64,000 bases of DNA from Nostoc sp. UHCC 0926 (GTDB lineage: Bacteria > Cyanobacteriota > Cyanobacteriia > Cyanobacteriales > Nostocaceae). Positions 34,560 through 42,719 of this stretch are shown one piece after another. The notes below the pieces were generated by a model, which was not told where the DNA came from, did not search any database, and worked only from the letters and a program-made list of their open reading frames with translations. Position numbers and translations under genes: made by a program. The stretch is from contig NZ_CP117772.1 of NCBI RefSeq assembly GCF_028623165.1, positions 186,001 through 250,000 of the forward strand. The letters run 5' to 3'. The first letter of the stretch is position 1. Each line of letters begins with the position of its first letter.

Positions 34560-36551
34560 ATGCCAACTCAAGTTGTTCAAGCTAAACCCTCGACAAATGC
34601 TTTTTCAGATTTTATTCAATTTTGGCAAGATATAAGAGCGATCGCCGGCCCTTACTGGTATCCAACAAAGCCAGGTGAAAGAGCCTTTTCAGATGTTATT
34701 CGTGCCTGGGGAATGCTTATTCTCCTAATATTCCTAATATTCGCCCTGGTCGCTGCAACTACTTATAATAGTTTCATTCATCGCTATTTAATCGATGTGA
34801 TCATTCAAGAAAAAGATTATTCTAAATTTACTTATACTATATCATTTTATGCTGTTGGACTTGTCTTGATAACGCTTTTAGTAGGATTTACTAAATTCAT
34901 TAGAAAACAAATTTCTCTTGATTGGTATCAATGGCTCGATAATCATATTTTAAATAAATATTTAAATAATCGTGCTTATTATAAAATCAATTTTAAAGCT
35001 GATATTGATAACCCAGATCAACGTTTATCTCAAGAAATTGAACCAATAACCACTAGTGCGCTCAGTTTTTCAGCTACTTTACTAGAAAAAGCACTGGAAA
35101 TGGTAACTTTTTTAATAGTTGTCTGGTCAATTTCTCAACAGATAGCTGTTGCTCTGCTTATGTATACAATTATAGGCAACTTGATTGCTGTTTACTTAAA
35201 TCGAGAATTAATTAAGATTAATCAAGCAGAACTTGAATCTAAAGCTGATTATAGTTATTGTCTAACTCATGTCCGTAATCACGCTGAGTCAATAGCTTTT
35301 TTTCAAGGAGAAAAACAAGAACTGAATATAATTCAACGCCGATTTAGCATCCTCATAAAAAATATTAAAGAAAAGATTAATTGGGAGAGAAATCAGGCAA
35401 TTTTTAACAGAGGATATCGGGGTACTATCGAATTTCTCACGCTCTTAGTACTCGCACCTTTATTTATTAGAGGTGAAATTGATTTCGGACAAATTGGACA
35501 AGCTACTACAGCTTGTTATATGTTTGCTGGTGCTTTGGAAGAATTAATAGCTGAATTTGGCGTTTCTGGGCGATTTTCTAGTTACGTTCAGCGTTTATCT
35601 GATTTTTCAGATGCTTTGGAATCAGTGGCAAAACAACCTGAAAACGTCGGTACTATTAAAACAATAGAAGAGAATTATTTTGCTTTTGAGAATGTCACTT
35701 TACAAACGCCAAACTATGAACAGGTAATCGTCGAAAACTTGTCACTAACTGTTCAGCCAGGAGAAGGTTTATTGATTGTTGGGCCAAGTGGTCGAGGTAA
35801 AAGTTCTATGTTGAGAGCGATCGCTGGTTTGTGGAATGCAGGAACTGGTCGTTTGGTGCGTCCTCCCCTAAAAGAAGTCTTATTTTTACCCCAACGTCCT
35901 TATATAATTCTGGGAACTTTGCGCGAACAGTTGCTTTATCCTAAAACTAATCGTCAATTGACCGACGCAGAACTCAAAGAAGTTTTGCAACAAGTTAACC
36001 TGCAAAATTTGCTAAGTCGAGTTGAAAGTTTTGATACTGAAGTTCCTTGGGAGAATATATTGTCCTTGGGAGAACAGCAACGCCTAGCTTTCGCGCGCCT
36101 GTTGGTGACTAATCCAAGGTTCACTATATTAGATGAAGCAACAAGTGCCTTAGATTTGAAGAATGAAGGAACTTTATATCAACAATTACAAGAAACGAAA
36201 ACAACATTTATTAGTGTTGGACATCGAGAAAGTTTATTTAATTATCACCAGTGGGTTCTGGAACTTTCACAAGATTCTAGTTGGCAACTTATGACTGTGC
36301 AGGATTATCGAAATCAAAAAACAATAAATATTCAAAGCACGCTTAATAATGAGTCGCAAACTCAATCACAAATATTGATGGAAACAATCAGAAGTGAAGG
36401 GCTTTCTCATAAGGTAATAAGTGAATTAACTAACTATTCCATTAGCACTATCAGAAGTAAGGCAAGCAAAGGAGATTCTATTACTACTAGGGACGGCTTG
36501 ACGTACCGCTATAATAAGAACCCAAGTGTGTTGAAATGGCTGAGAGTTTAG
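34560..36551 (+). CDS. Fused ABC exporter (MdnE/MvdA-like, SbmA/YddA-type), copy 1
   Basis: A 663-residue half-transporter with an N-terminal membrane domain (helices near 50-72, 97-115, 178-220) and a C-terminal ATPase: Walker A GPSGRGKSS near 408, signature SLGEQQR near 502, Walker B FTILDEATSALD near 520, H-loop histidine in SVGHRES near 552. The membrane segment containing DNPDQRLSQEIEPIT and the SLGEQQR signature mark the peptide/B12-type ABC_membrane_2 family to which the exporters of microviridin loci belong. Residues about 600-663 form a C-terminal appendage with a predicted helix-turn-helix-like segment (ISELTNYSISTIRSKAS) and KDGxTYRYNKNP-like end, shared with the second exporter. 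It lies between the NRPS and the microviridin precursor, so either product could be its cargo; the microviridin is favoured. Confidence 0.85.
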   Translation: MPTQVVQAKPSTNAFSDFIQFWQDIRAIAGPYWYPTKPGERAFSDVIRAWGMLILLIFLIFALVAATTYNSFIHRYLIDVIIQEKDYSKFTYTISFYAVGLVLITLLVGFTKFIRKQISLDWYQWLDNHILNKYLNNRAYYKINFKADIDNPDQRLSQEIEPITTSALSFSATLLEKALEMVTFLIVVWSISQQIAVALLMYTIIGNLIAVYLNRELIKINQAELESKADYSYCLTHVRNHAESIAFFQGEKQELNIIQRRFSILIKNIKEKINWERNQAIFNRGYRGTIEFLTLLVLAPLFIRGEIDFGQIGQATTACYMFAGALEELIAEFGVSGRFSSYVQRLSDFSDALESVAKQPENVGTIKTIEENYFAFENVTLQTPNYEQVIVENLSLTVQPGEGLLIVGPSGRGKSSMLRAIAGLWNAGTGRLVRPPLKEVLFLPQRPYIILGTLREQLLYPKTNRQLTDAELKEVLQQVNLQNLLSRVESFDTEVPWENILSLGEQQRLAFARLLVTNPRFTILDEATSALDLKNEGTLYQQLQETKTTFISVGHRESLFNYHQWVLELSQDSSWQLMTVQDYRNQKTINIQSTLNNESQTQSQILMETIRSEGLSHKVISELTNYSISTIRSKASKGDSITTRDGLTYRYNKNPSVLKWLRV

Positions 36552-36636
36552 TGGTTTGACAATTTGTTCAGTCTGGTGAATTATCGTCTGTGAAAGAATG
36601 GGTTTCTATTTTGATTTGTAAACATCGCCCTTGCTC

Positions 36637-36670
36637 AGATCCCCGACTTTTTAAAAAAGTTGGGGATCTT
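36637..36670 (+). terminator. Hairpin after exporter 1
   Basis: Inverted repeat AGATCCCCGACTTTTT / AAAAAAGTTGGGGATCT, 86 bp after the stop. Probable terminator or dispersed hairpin repeat of Nostoc type. Confidence 0.5.
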
Positions 36671-36770
36671 GTTGTTCACTAATGAATGACTTATAATTTG
36701 TGTGTATAGGAATCTGGTTTATTATTAAACATAATTATGTATGAAAGAAGTTAACAGCAAAGAAAACATG

Positions 36771-36840
36771 CAAGAGTAGGGACGGGTTTAAAAATATTAT
36801 TAATTACTAATGATGATCTCGGCGAACCCATCCCTACTTG
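36771..36840. repeat. Long imperfect hairpin (TAGGGACGGGTT / AACCCATCCCTA)
   Basis: Arms of about 16 bp with an AT-rich loop. It is part of the 482-bp gap before the precursor gene, which holds this hairpin, a terminator-like hairpin and short tandem repeats but no gene. Confidence 0.65.
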
Positions 36841-36898
36841 TTCAATAATCAAATAAAATTACTATAGTTTGATATTGATAATTATTAAATAATTTTTT

Positions 36899-36929
36899 CT
36901 TAAGTTTCTTAAGTTTCTTAAGTTTCCTA
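36899..36929 (+). repeat. Short tandem repeat, unit TTAAGTTTC (3 copies)
   Basis: Three 9-bp units with slight decay, about 105 bp before the precursor start. Short tandem repeats of this kind are common in heterocystous cyanobacteria. The promoter of the microviridin genes must lie near or downstream of it. Confidence 0.75.
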
Positions 36930-37033
36930 AATAACTGAGAAGAATTACTTATTAACTGTCTTAACTGACCTTGAAAATATATTTAATTAATGATATATAC
37001 TTAGTTGAAACCCATTTTTTTAAGGAAAAGTCT

Positions 37034-37168
37034 ATGCCTACAAACACAGTCAAAACAGTGGATATTGCAGCGCTACCATTCTTTGCGCGTTTCTTGGAAG
37101 AGCAATCTACTGAAGGAACAGATGTTCCTTGGACTTACAAGTATCCTTCGGATTTAGAAGATAAATAA
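37034..37168 (+). CDS. mdnA: Microviridin-type graspetide precursor peptide
   Basis: A 44-residue peptide. The ATG at 37034 is chosen because AAGGA lies 7 nt upstream and because it leaves a normal-sized leader; an in-frame ATG at 36971 has no such support. The leader carries PFFARFLEE, the helix recognised by the two ATP-grasp ligases. The core ends TYKYPSDLEDK, matching the microviridin consensus TxKYPSDxE(D/E). By analogy, Thr-Asp and Ser-Glu ester bonds and a Lys-Asp/Glu amide are expected, giving a tricyclic serine-protease inhibitor. A single core copy is present. The final Lys follows the ring residues. The two ligases follow 265 bp downstream on the same strand. Confidence 0.95.
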   Translation: MPTNTVKTVDIAALPFFARFLEEQSTEGTDVPWTYKYPSDLEDK

Positions 37169-37432
37169 TTTAGTCTTCTGCATTTTAAAGTATCTTTCTT
37201 GTCAGGGAAATACCTTGTAATTGGCTTCATCATAATTTAATGGAGTAGCAGTTATCAAATAACTGAAAACTATTCTTAGATACGCGATCGCTTTCATATT
37301 ACCTTATCCATAAGATGGAGGTGATTGCTTTTTTTAGACACCTAAAATCTTCAAAAATTCCTGGGTTATAGAAAGCAATTTATTTGCTATTCCTTAATAG
37401 CTGCCTCCTAAAAGTATCAAAAAATATATTTT

Positions 37433-38425
37433 ATGCACCTGTCTCGTGATGTTGTTTTATTAATCACCCACAGTGGTGATTTCTTCACAATAGATAGAGT
37501 GGCAGAATCCTTATCAAAAAAAGGGGTGCAACCATTTCGTCTAGATACTGATAAATTTCCTCTAGAAGTGCAATTAACAGCATATTTTGATAAGTCTAAA
37601 AGCTACCACACTATAGAATATGATAACCACTCTATCAGCACAGAGCAGGTGCAAGCTGTTTGGTTGCGCCGCATTTGGGAACCACAACTGAGTCAAGAAT
37701 TAGCGCCCAAGTTCCGAGAAGCTTGCGTTAGAGAATCACAAGCAACTTTAGATGGTTTTTGGGACAGCCTCAAGGGAGCTACGTGGGTAGATAATTTAGA
37801 GCGGATAGATTATGCAAGTAACAAGCTGCGTCAACTACGCATTGCGTCTGAAGTAGGTTTTGTTATTCCCCAGACTCTTGTCACCAACAAAGCCCAAGCA
37901 GCACGAGAGTTTTTCGGGCAAGTCAAGGGCAAAATGGTGAGCAAGCTCTTAACTCCTCTTTCCTACAGTATGGAAGCTAACTCCTCATTCTTTCTGTACA
38001 CCAGCACAGTCAGGGAAGAAGACTTACAAGATGCCGAGTCACTGCGCTATTGCCCAATGGTTTTTCAAGAGCAAATTCCAAAGCAACAGGAATTACGGGT
38101 GGTGTATGTGAATGGTAATGTATTTGTGGGGGCGCTAAATGCAGATGTGTATGCAGCAGCCAAAGTTGATTGGCGTAAACCTGGTGTTGATATTGGCGCA
38201 TGGCAACACCACCAGCTTCCTGATGAAGTAGTTCACCGTCTCAAAGCCTTTATGGGGAAATTTGGGCTGTTGTTTGGAGCGTTAGATTTCATCGTCACAC
38301 CATCAGGCGAATACGTCTTTTTGGAAATCAACCCTGTGGGGGAGTGGGGAATGCTGGAAAAGGATTTAGACTTACCCATTGCAAGTGCGATCGCAGATGC
38401 CCTACTTCAAAGAAAGAATGAATAA
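37433..38425 (+). CDS. mdnB: ATP-grasp graspetide ligase, MdnB/MvdC-like
   Basis: 330 residues. The opening VVLLITHSGDFFTIDRV and LDTDKFPLEVQL are characteristic of MdnB/MvdC, which forms the lactam (Lys side chain to Asp/Glu) in microviridins. The C-terminal ATP-grasp part holds the metal-binding end FLEINPVGEWGML, and ELRVVYVNG lies in the central sheet. It is full length for the family. It acts on the precursor at 37034 after the ester-forming enzyme. The start is the ATG at 37433; no strong ribosome site is visible. Together with the next gene it makes the standard mdnA-B-C order. Function is from family knowledge; the motifs are seen directly. Confidence 0.93.
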   Translation: MHLSRDVVLLITHSGDFFTIDRVAESLSKKGVQPFRLDTDKFPLEVQLTAYFDKSKSYHTIEYDNHSISTEQVQAVWLRRIWEPQLSQELAPKFREACVRESQATLDGFWDSLKGATWVDNLERIDYASNKLRQLRIASEVGFVIPQTLVTNKAQAAREFFGQVKGKMVSKLLTPLSYSMEANSSFFLYTSTVREEDLQDAESLRYCPMVFQEQIPKQQELRVVYVNGNVFVGALNADVYAAAKVDWRKPGVDIGAWQHHQLPDEVVHRLKAFMGKFGLLFGALDFIVTPSGEYVFLEINPVGEWGMLEKDLDLPIASAIADALLQRKNE

Positions 38426-38503
38426 TCAAAAATTTTATATTTGATATTAGCCTGCGGCAAGCCACCCAAAGGGTGTCTACATACTTCATCATTCATACTT
38501 TTT

Positions 38504-39481
38504 ATGACCGTATTAATAGTCACGTTTAGTAAAGACAACGAAAGCATTCCTCTAGTCATCAAAGAAATTGAGGCTAGAGGAGAAAAAGCATTTCGGTTTG
38601 ACACAGACAGATATCCCACCGAAGTCAAGCTAGATATTTACTCCGGGGATACTGAACGGGTAATTATTACTGATGGCGAACAGAAGCTCGATTTGAGTGA
38701 GGTATCCTCAGTTTGGTATCGGCGGATGCGCTACGGACAAAAAATCCCGGACTCAATGGACAAGCAATACAGAGATGCGTCAATTAACGAATGTCGCGCC
38801 ACAGTCAGGGGTATGATTGCTAGCCTTCAAGGATTCCACTTTGATAAAATGTCCAATGTGGATCGGGCTAATAATAAGCAACTACAATTGCAAGTTGCAC
38901 GAGAAGTCGGTCTTGTAACTCCACGTACTCTGACTTCAAACAATCCAGAAGCAGTCAAGGAATTTGCTCAAGAGTGTAAGCAAGGTATAGTTACCAAGAT
39001 GCTTTCTTCCTTTGCTATTTACGATCGGCAGGGGCGAGAAAACGTTGTGTTTACCACTCCAGTTACAAATGACGATCTGGAGAATATGGAAGGACTGCGT
39101 TTTTGTCCGATGACCTTTCAAGAAAATGTGCCCAAGGCACTGGAGTTGCGGACAACTATTGTCGGACACCGCGTATTTACTGCCGCAGTAGATTCCCAAA
39201 GCTTGTCAGGATCTACTTACGATTGGCGCAAAGAGGGGAGAGCCTTAGTTAAAAATTGGCAACCTTACGACTTGCCAGAAGATATTGAGAAAAAACTGCT
39301 CAACCTGATGGCTTATTTTGGCTTAAACTATGGAGCAATTGATATTATTGTCACCCCCGAAGGTCGCCATGTATTCCTCGAAGTTAACCCAGTCGGGGAA
39401 TTTTTTTGGATGGAGATATATTCACCACATTACCCCATTTCGCAGGCGATCGCAGAAGTATTATTGACTAATAAAAATTAG
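38504..39481 (+). CDS. mdnC: ATP-grasp graspetide ligase, MdnC/MvdD-like
   Basis: 325 residues from the ATG at 38504, which gives the usual MTVLIVTFSKDNES N-terminus; an in-frame start further upstream would read through a repeat-like spacer. Family hallmarks include AFRFDTDRYPTEV, VWYRRMRYG, CPMTFQENVPKALELR and the metal-binding FLEVNPVGEFFW. MdnC/MvdD enzymes install the two ester bonds of microviridins before lactam formation. The spacer from the preceding gene (78 bp) has a dispersed repeat (AGCCACCCAAAGGGTGTC). No acetyltransferase gene follows directly, unlike many microviridin loci; a decayed one is found at 44745. Confidence 0.94.
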   Translation: MTVLIVTFSKDNESIPLVIKEIEARGEKAFRFDTDRYPTEVKLDIYSGDTERVIITDGEQKLDLSEVSSVWYRRMRYGQKIPDSMDKQYRDASINECRATVRGMIASLQGFHFDKMSNVDRANNKQLQLQVAREVGLVTPRTLTSNNPEAVKEFAQECKQGIVTKMLSSFAIYDRQGRENVVFTTPVTNDDLENMEGLRFCPMTFQENVPKALELRTTIVGHRVFTAAVDSQSLSGSTYDWRKEGRALVKNWQPYDLPEDIEKKLLNLMAYFGLNYGAIDIIVTPEGRHVFLEVNPVGEFFWMEIYSPHYPISQAIAEVLLTNKN

Positions 39482-39689
39482 GGGATTGAGCCTTGTGTAT
39501 TTTTCTTATTTTCAGGTACTCAGTTGAAGAACACGTTTGCAGTAGCGTCCTGTAGAGAAAAGTAGCCGCTATCGTGTCTACATCCCCTACCACTTTGAAA
39601 GTTTTTAGTGAGATTTTTCTATTAACTTTATTGATATTAAATCATTTATTTAAGATTACGAATTATTGATATTTGGAGATTAAATCCTT

Positions 39690-41783
39690 GTGATAAATCT
39701 AGTAAATACACAAACAGTTTTGACATTTGATGGGGTAAATGATTATATAGATTTTGGCAGAAACGATATTGGCGGCGTTTTCGCTCAAGGGAGTTCAGCC
39801 TTTACAGTTTCAGGATGGGTAAATCCACATGAACTAACAAATAAAGCCACTAGTTACGGGACGCGCAATGTATTTTTTGCCCGTTCTTCAGAGAGATATA
39901 GCGATAATTTTGAATTCGGCATCAGTGAAGTAGGAAGCCTAGATGTATACATTGATGAAACTGTTAGCAAGAGTATCAAAACCTTTGGGCAAGGAGAATT
40001 AACTATAGAACAATGGCACTTTTTTGCTATTGTTTTTAATAGTGGTCAACTAGCCGTATACCTTGACGAGCATGAATACAACGATTCTCTTAGAGGTTCA
40101 TCTTTAAACAAAGCAACAAGTTCTATAACTCTGGGAGCAACTTTACACAAACAGGTCTATTTCAAAGGAAAATTAGCAAACATTAGCGTTTGGAATTATC
40201 CTTGTACTCAAGCACAAATCCAGAGTCATCGTTGTGGACTAATAGTCGGGGATGAAGCAGGATTAGTGGCTTACTGGAAATTAGACGATGGGCAAGGTAC
40301 AACTGTCAAAAACCAAACTGGAAAGTCCTATCAAGGAAATTTTCGTGGTAATCCTATTTGGACTTTAGCAGAAATTCCATTGGCAACACAATCATCAAAT
40401 CCAGTTCCATTTGCAGCAGCATCCAATCAAGAAAATATTCAAGAAGAGATTCAAACTGAGACAGCAGTTATTCCTGAAGAAAATATCTCACCATTAACTA
40501 CAAATTTATTAGCAGCAACGGTATCGTTAGTAAGCGACGGCGAAGACCAAGCAAAGGAAATTCAACATACAGAAACAAACACCGAAGAATCCAAGATTAT
40601 TCCAACCGCGATCGCTCTCGAACCACATCACGAGGAAACCAAAACAGACAAAACTGAAGATCCCGTCAATATCCAACAAGCACAAATATTAACTCAGGAG
40701 GAATCGCCAGAAACCATGAATACAGAAGCCCGTCCGAAATATAAAATACTTTCCATTGATGGAGGCGGTATTCGGGGCATTATTCCTGCATTACTCCTAG
40801 CAGAAATTGAAAGACGGACACAAAAGCCTATATTCAGTTTGTTTGATTTAATTACTGGCACTTCCAGCGGCGGAATTTTAGCACTCGGACTAACTAAACC
40901 TCGATTAAGTTCCGATGTATCTGATAACTTGCCACTAGCTGAGTACACTGCTGAGGATCTCCTACAGTTATTTATTGAGTATGGGGTAGAAATATTTTAT
41001 GAGCCGTTGTTTGAAAGACTACTTGGCCCGTTAGAGGATATATTTCTCCAGCCAAAATATCCTTCCGAAAGCAAAGAAGAAATTTTAAGGCAATATTTTG
41101 GTAACGCCCCTCTAGAAAATAATCTCAAAGAAGTTTTTGTAACGAGTTACGATATCGAGCAGCGAATTCCAATATTTTTTACAAATAAACTAGAAAAACA
41201 GCAAATAGAATCTAAGAATTTTCAGAAGTTATGTGGGGGTTTTTCGCTCCTAGATGCAGCATTGGCAACTAGTGCCACTCCGACTTATTTTGCTCCTCAT
41301 CGGATTGTAAACCCCTACAATAGCGGCATCGCCTATACTTTAATCGATGGTGGAGTATTTGCTAATAATCCAGCCCATTTAGCTATTTTAGAAGCACAAA
41401 TTAGTAGTAAACGAAAAGCACAAAAAGTCCTCAATACAGAAGATATTTTAGTAGTTTCTTTAGGTACAGGTTCGCTGACGAGTGTCTACCCTTATAAAGA
41501 AGTCAAAAATTGGGGACTCTTGCAATGGGGAAGACCACTTTTAAATATTGTGTTTGACGGTGGTAGTGAAGTGGTAGCTGGAGAATTAGAACAGTTGTTT
41601 GAACCTAGTGATAAAGAAGCTAAAAGTTTTTATTATCGCTTTCAAACATTGTTAGATAGTGAGCTAGAAGAAATAGATAATACCAAACTCCAAAATACTC
41701 GTCAGCTACAAGCTCTAGCCCATCGATTCATATCTAATAAAAGTCAACAAATCGATGATCTGTGTAGTCTTTTGTTGGGATAA
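39690..41783 (+). CDS. LamG domain-patatin-like phospholipase fusion
   Basis: 697 residues from a GTG at 39690 (GGAG 11 nt upstream). Residues about 8-225 form a laminin-G-like concanavalin fold (TFDGVNDYIDFG, FTVSGWVNP, LAVYLDE, GLVAYWKLDDG), usually a carbohydrate-binding or adhesion module. An acidic, low-complexity linker (about 235-350) leads to a patatin domain: oxyanion loop DGGGIRG, nucleophile elbow GTSSGG and catalytic Asp in DGGVFANNPA, all intact. It is predicted to be an active lipid acyl hydrolase. No signal peptide is visible. A strong terminator follows the stop. It lies 208 bp after the ligase genes and shares their strand. A role in the graspetide pathway is not established; a lipid-attacking effector or defence role is equally possible. 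Confidence 0.88.
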   Translation: MINLVNTQTVLTFDGVNDYIDFGRNDIGGVFAQGSSAFTVSGWVNPHELTNKATSYGTRNVFFARSSERYSDNFEFGISEVGSLDVYIDETVSKSIKTFGQGELTIEQWHFFAIVFNSGQLAVYLDEHEYNDSLRGSSLNKATSSITLGATLHKQVYFKGKLANISVWNYPCTQAQIQSHRCGLIVGDEAGLVAYWKLDDGQGTTVKNQTGKSYQGNFRGNPIWTLAEIPLATQSSNPVPFAAASNQENIQEEIQTETAVIPEENISPLTTNLLAATVSLVSDGEDQAKEIQHTETNTEESKIIPTAIALEPHHEETKTDKTEDPVNIQQAQILTQEESPETMNTEARPKYKILSIDGGGIRGIIPALLLAEIERRTQKPIFSLFDLITGTSSGGILALGLTKPRLSSDVSDNLPLAEYTAEDLLQLFIEYGVEIFYEPLFERLLGPLEDIFLQPKYPSESKEEILRQYFGNAPLENNLKEVFVTSYDIEQRIPIFFTNKLEKQQIESKNFQKLCGGFSLLDAALATSATPTYFAPHRIVNPYNSGIAYTLIDGGVFANNPAHLAILEAQISSKRKAQKVLNTEDILVVSLGTGSLTSVYPYKEVKNWGLLQWGRPLLNIVFDGGSEVVAGELEQLFEPSDKEAKSFYYRFQTLLDSELEEIDNTKLQNTRQLQALAHRFISNKSQQIDDLCSLLLG

Positions 41784-41797
41784 ATCAGATTTCTTAT

Positions 41798-41837
41798 ATC
41801 TTGCACCAACTAACTGGTGCAAGATGTAAGATTTTTA
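41798..41837 (+). terminator. Intrinsic terminator after patatin gene
   Basis: Perfect 11-bp stem ATCTTGCACCA / TGGTGCAAGAT with a 6-nt loop, followed after 6 nt by a T-run, 15 bp past the stop. Confidence 0.8.
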
Positions 41838-41911
41838 ATTTCTTCACAAAAGAAATTAGTAATGGCTCTCTTAGTCATGTTTTCACTTTATAAGGATTGT
41901 AGGTAAGTACA

Positions 41912-42316
41912 ATGGATGAACTCGTCAAAAAAATTTCCGGTTTAGGCCTTCCTGGCATACTTTTCGTGATTGCAACGGCTGCATCAGGAGGTAGTGTCGC
42001 CGCCGTTGTCGCTATGCTTTCATCGCTGGGCGGCCCTTTAGGTCTCTTAGGAGGTTTAGGCTTGCTTGGGCTGGTAGGTGTTCTAGGAGAATATATAGCG
42101 GGATTTGGAATTGAAAACGTTCTCAAGCTCATTTATACAGAACGTAGCAAAACTGAATCTGTCAGATTTCTTCTCAAAGAAATTCAAGAATTGCCCATTT
42201 CAGATGAGTTAAAACTCAAACTGAAACATCATATTAGCCCAGTAGTCGTTACTGAGCCTGACCAAGGCCCTTTTCCGAGAACAGTCGAAATTGTTGATGA
42301 GGAACCATTGACCTAG
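41912..42316 (+). CDS. Small glycine-rich membrane protein, unknown function
   Basis: 134 residues. Residues about 14-65 are hydrophobic and Gly/Ala/Leu-rich (two likely membrane helices with small-residue packing such as GGPLGLLGGLGLLGLVG). The soluble C-terminal half holds ESVRFLLKEIQELPISDELKLKLK, a charged helical stretch. I do not recognise a named family. It has its own gene boundaries: a terminator lies before it and repeats after it. Position directly after the LamG-patatin gene suggests a partner, membrane anchor or immunity protein, but that is inference only. Confidence 0.7.
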   Translation: MDELVKKISGLGLPGILFVIATAASGGSVAAVVAMLSSLGGPLGLLGGLGLLGLVGVLGEYIAGFGIENVLKLIYTERSKTESVRFLLKEIQELPISDELKLKLKHHISPVVVTEPDQGPFPRTVEIVDEEPLT

Positions 42317-42328
42317 TGCATTCGATTT

Positions 42329-42390
42329 GATCCCCCTAGCCCCACTCACAGCACTGGCTCCCCTTAAAAAGGGGGGAATTTAGGGGGACC
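42329..42390. repeat. Dispersed GATCCCCCTAG...TTAGGGGGACC repeat
   Basis: Inverted pyrimidine/purine-rich arms with an inner hairpin CCCCTTAAAAAGGGG, typical of Nostoc intergenic repeats. It starts 12 bp after the small membrane-protein gene and could act as its terminator. Together with the MITE-like element it fills the 403-bp gap before exporter 2. Confidence 0.65.
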
Positions 42391-42436
42391 CACAAATCTT
42401 GAATACAACACCATAAAAGTTTTCAGACATTCTCTA

Positions 42437-42630
42437 ATATCATGTCCGTATAATTAGTTATGATTTCCATAGTCATTGCACCCCACACGCCAGGTGCTTC
42501 AAGTCGGCAGAGCCGCCCAACGCACTGGCTCCCCTTAATCCCCTCCCCACAAGCGGGGAGGGGAGACAAAGCGTAGCTTTGGCGGGGTGGGGTTCTTCGG
42601 GTTTAATAAGTAATCAAGCGGACATGATAT
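42437..42630 (-). repeat. MITE-like element, copy 2 (194 bp, inverted)
   Basis: Reverse complement of the element at 34346-34494, with the same ATATCATGTCCG termini and near-identical core. It has one extra block of about 45 bp (containing TGGCGTGTGGGG-side repeat sequence) in its interior. It is flanked by TAA on both sides and ends 89 bp before exporter 2. Confidence 0.82.
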
Positions 42631-42638
42631 AAAAGGAA

Positions 42639-42677
42639 AAATGGCCTCTGAGTCTAACTAATTCTCAAAGGCCATTT
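42639..42677 (+). promoter_or_regulatory. Leader hairpin upstream of exporter 2
   Basis: 14-bp stem AAATGGCCTCTGAG / CTCAAAGGCCATTT with one G-T type mismatch and an 11-nt loop, 42 bp before the exporter start. It could be a terminator for upstream transcription or an attenuator; nothing in the sequence decides this. Confidence 0.5.
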
Positions 42678-42719
42678 CAAAATTCCTAGTGTAATTAGTA
42701 ACGGCTACATTTTTAGAAT

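Noticed and set aside
36971..37033. Upstream ATG extending the graspetide precursor
   Set aside because: The extra residues are AT-rich and unlike a graspetide leader; the ATG at 37034 has a ribosome site and gives a normal leader.
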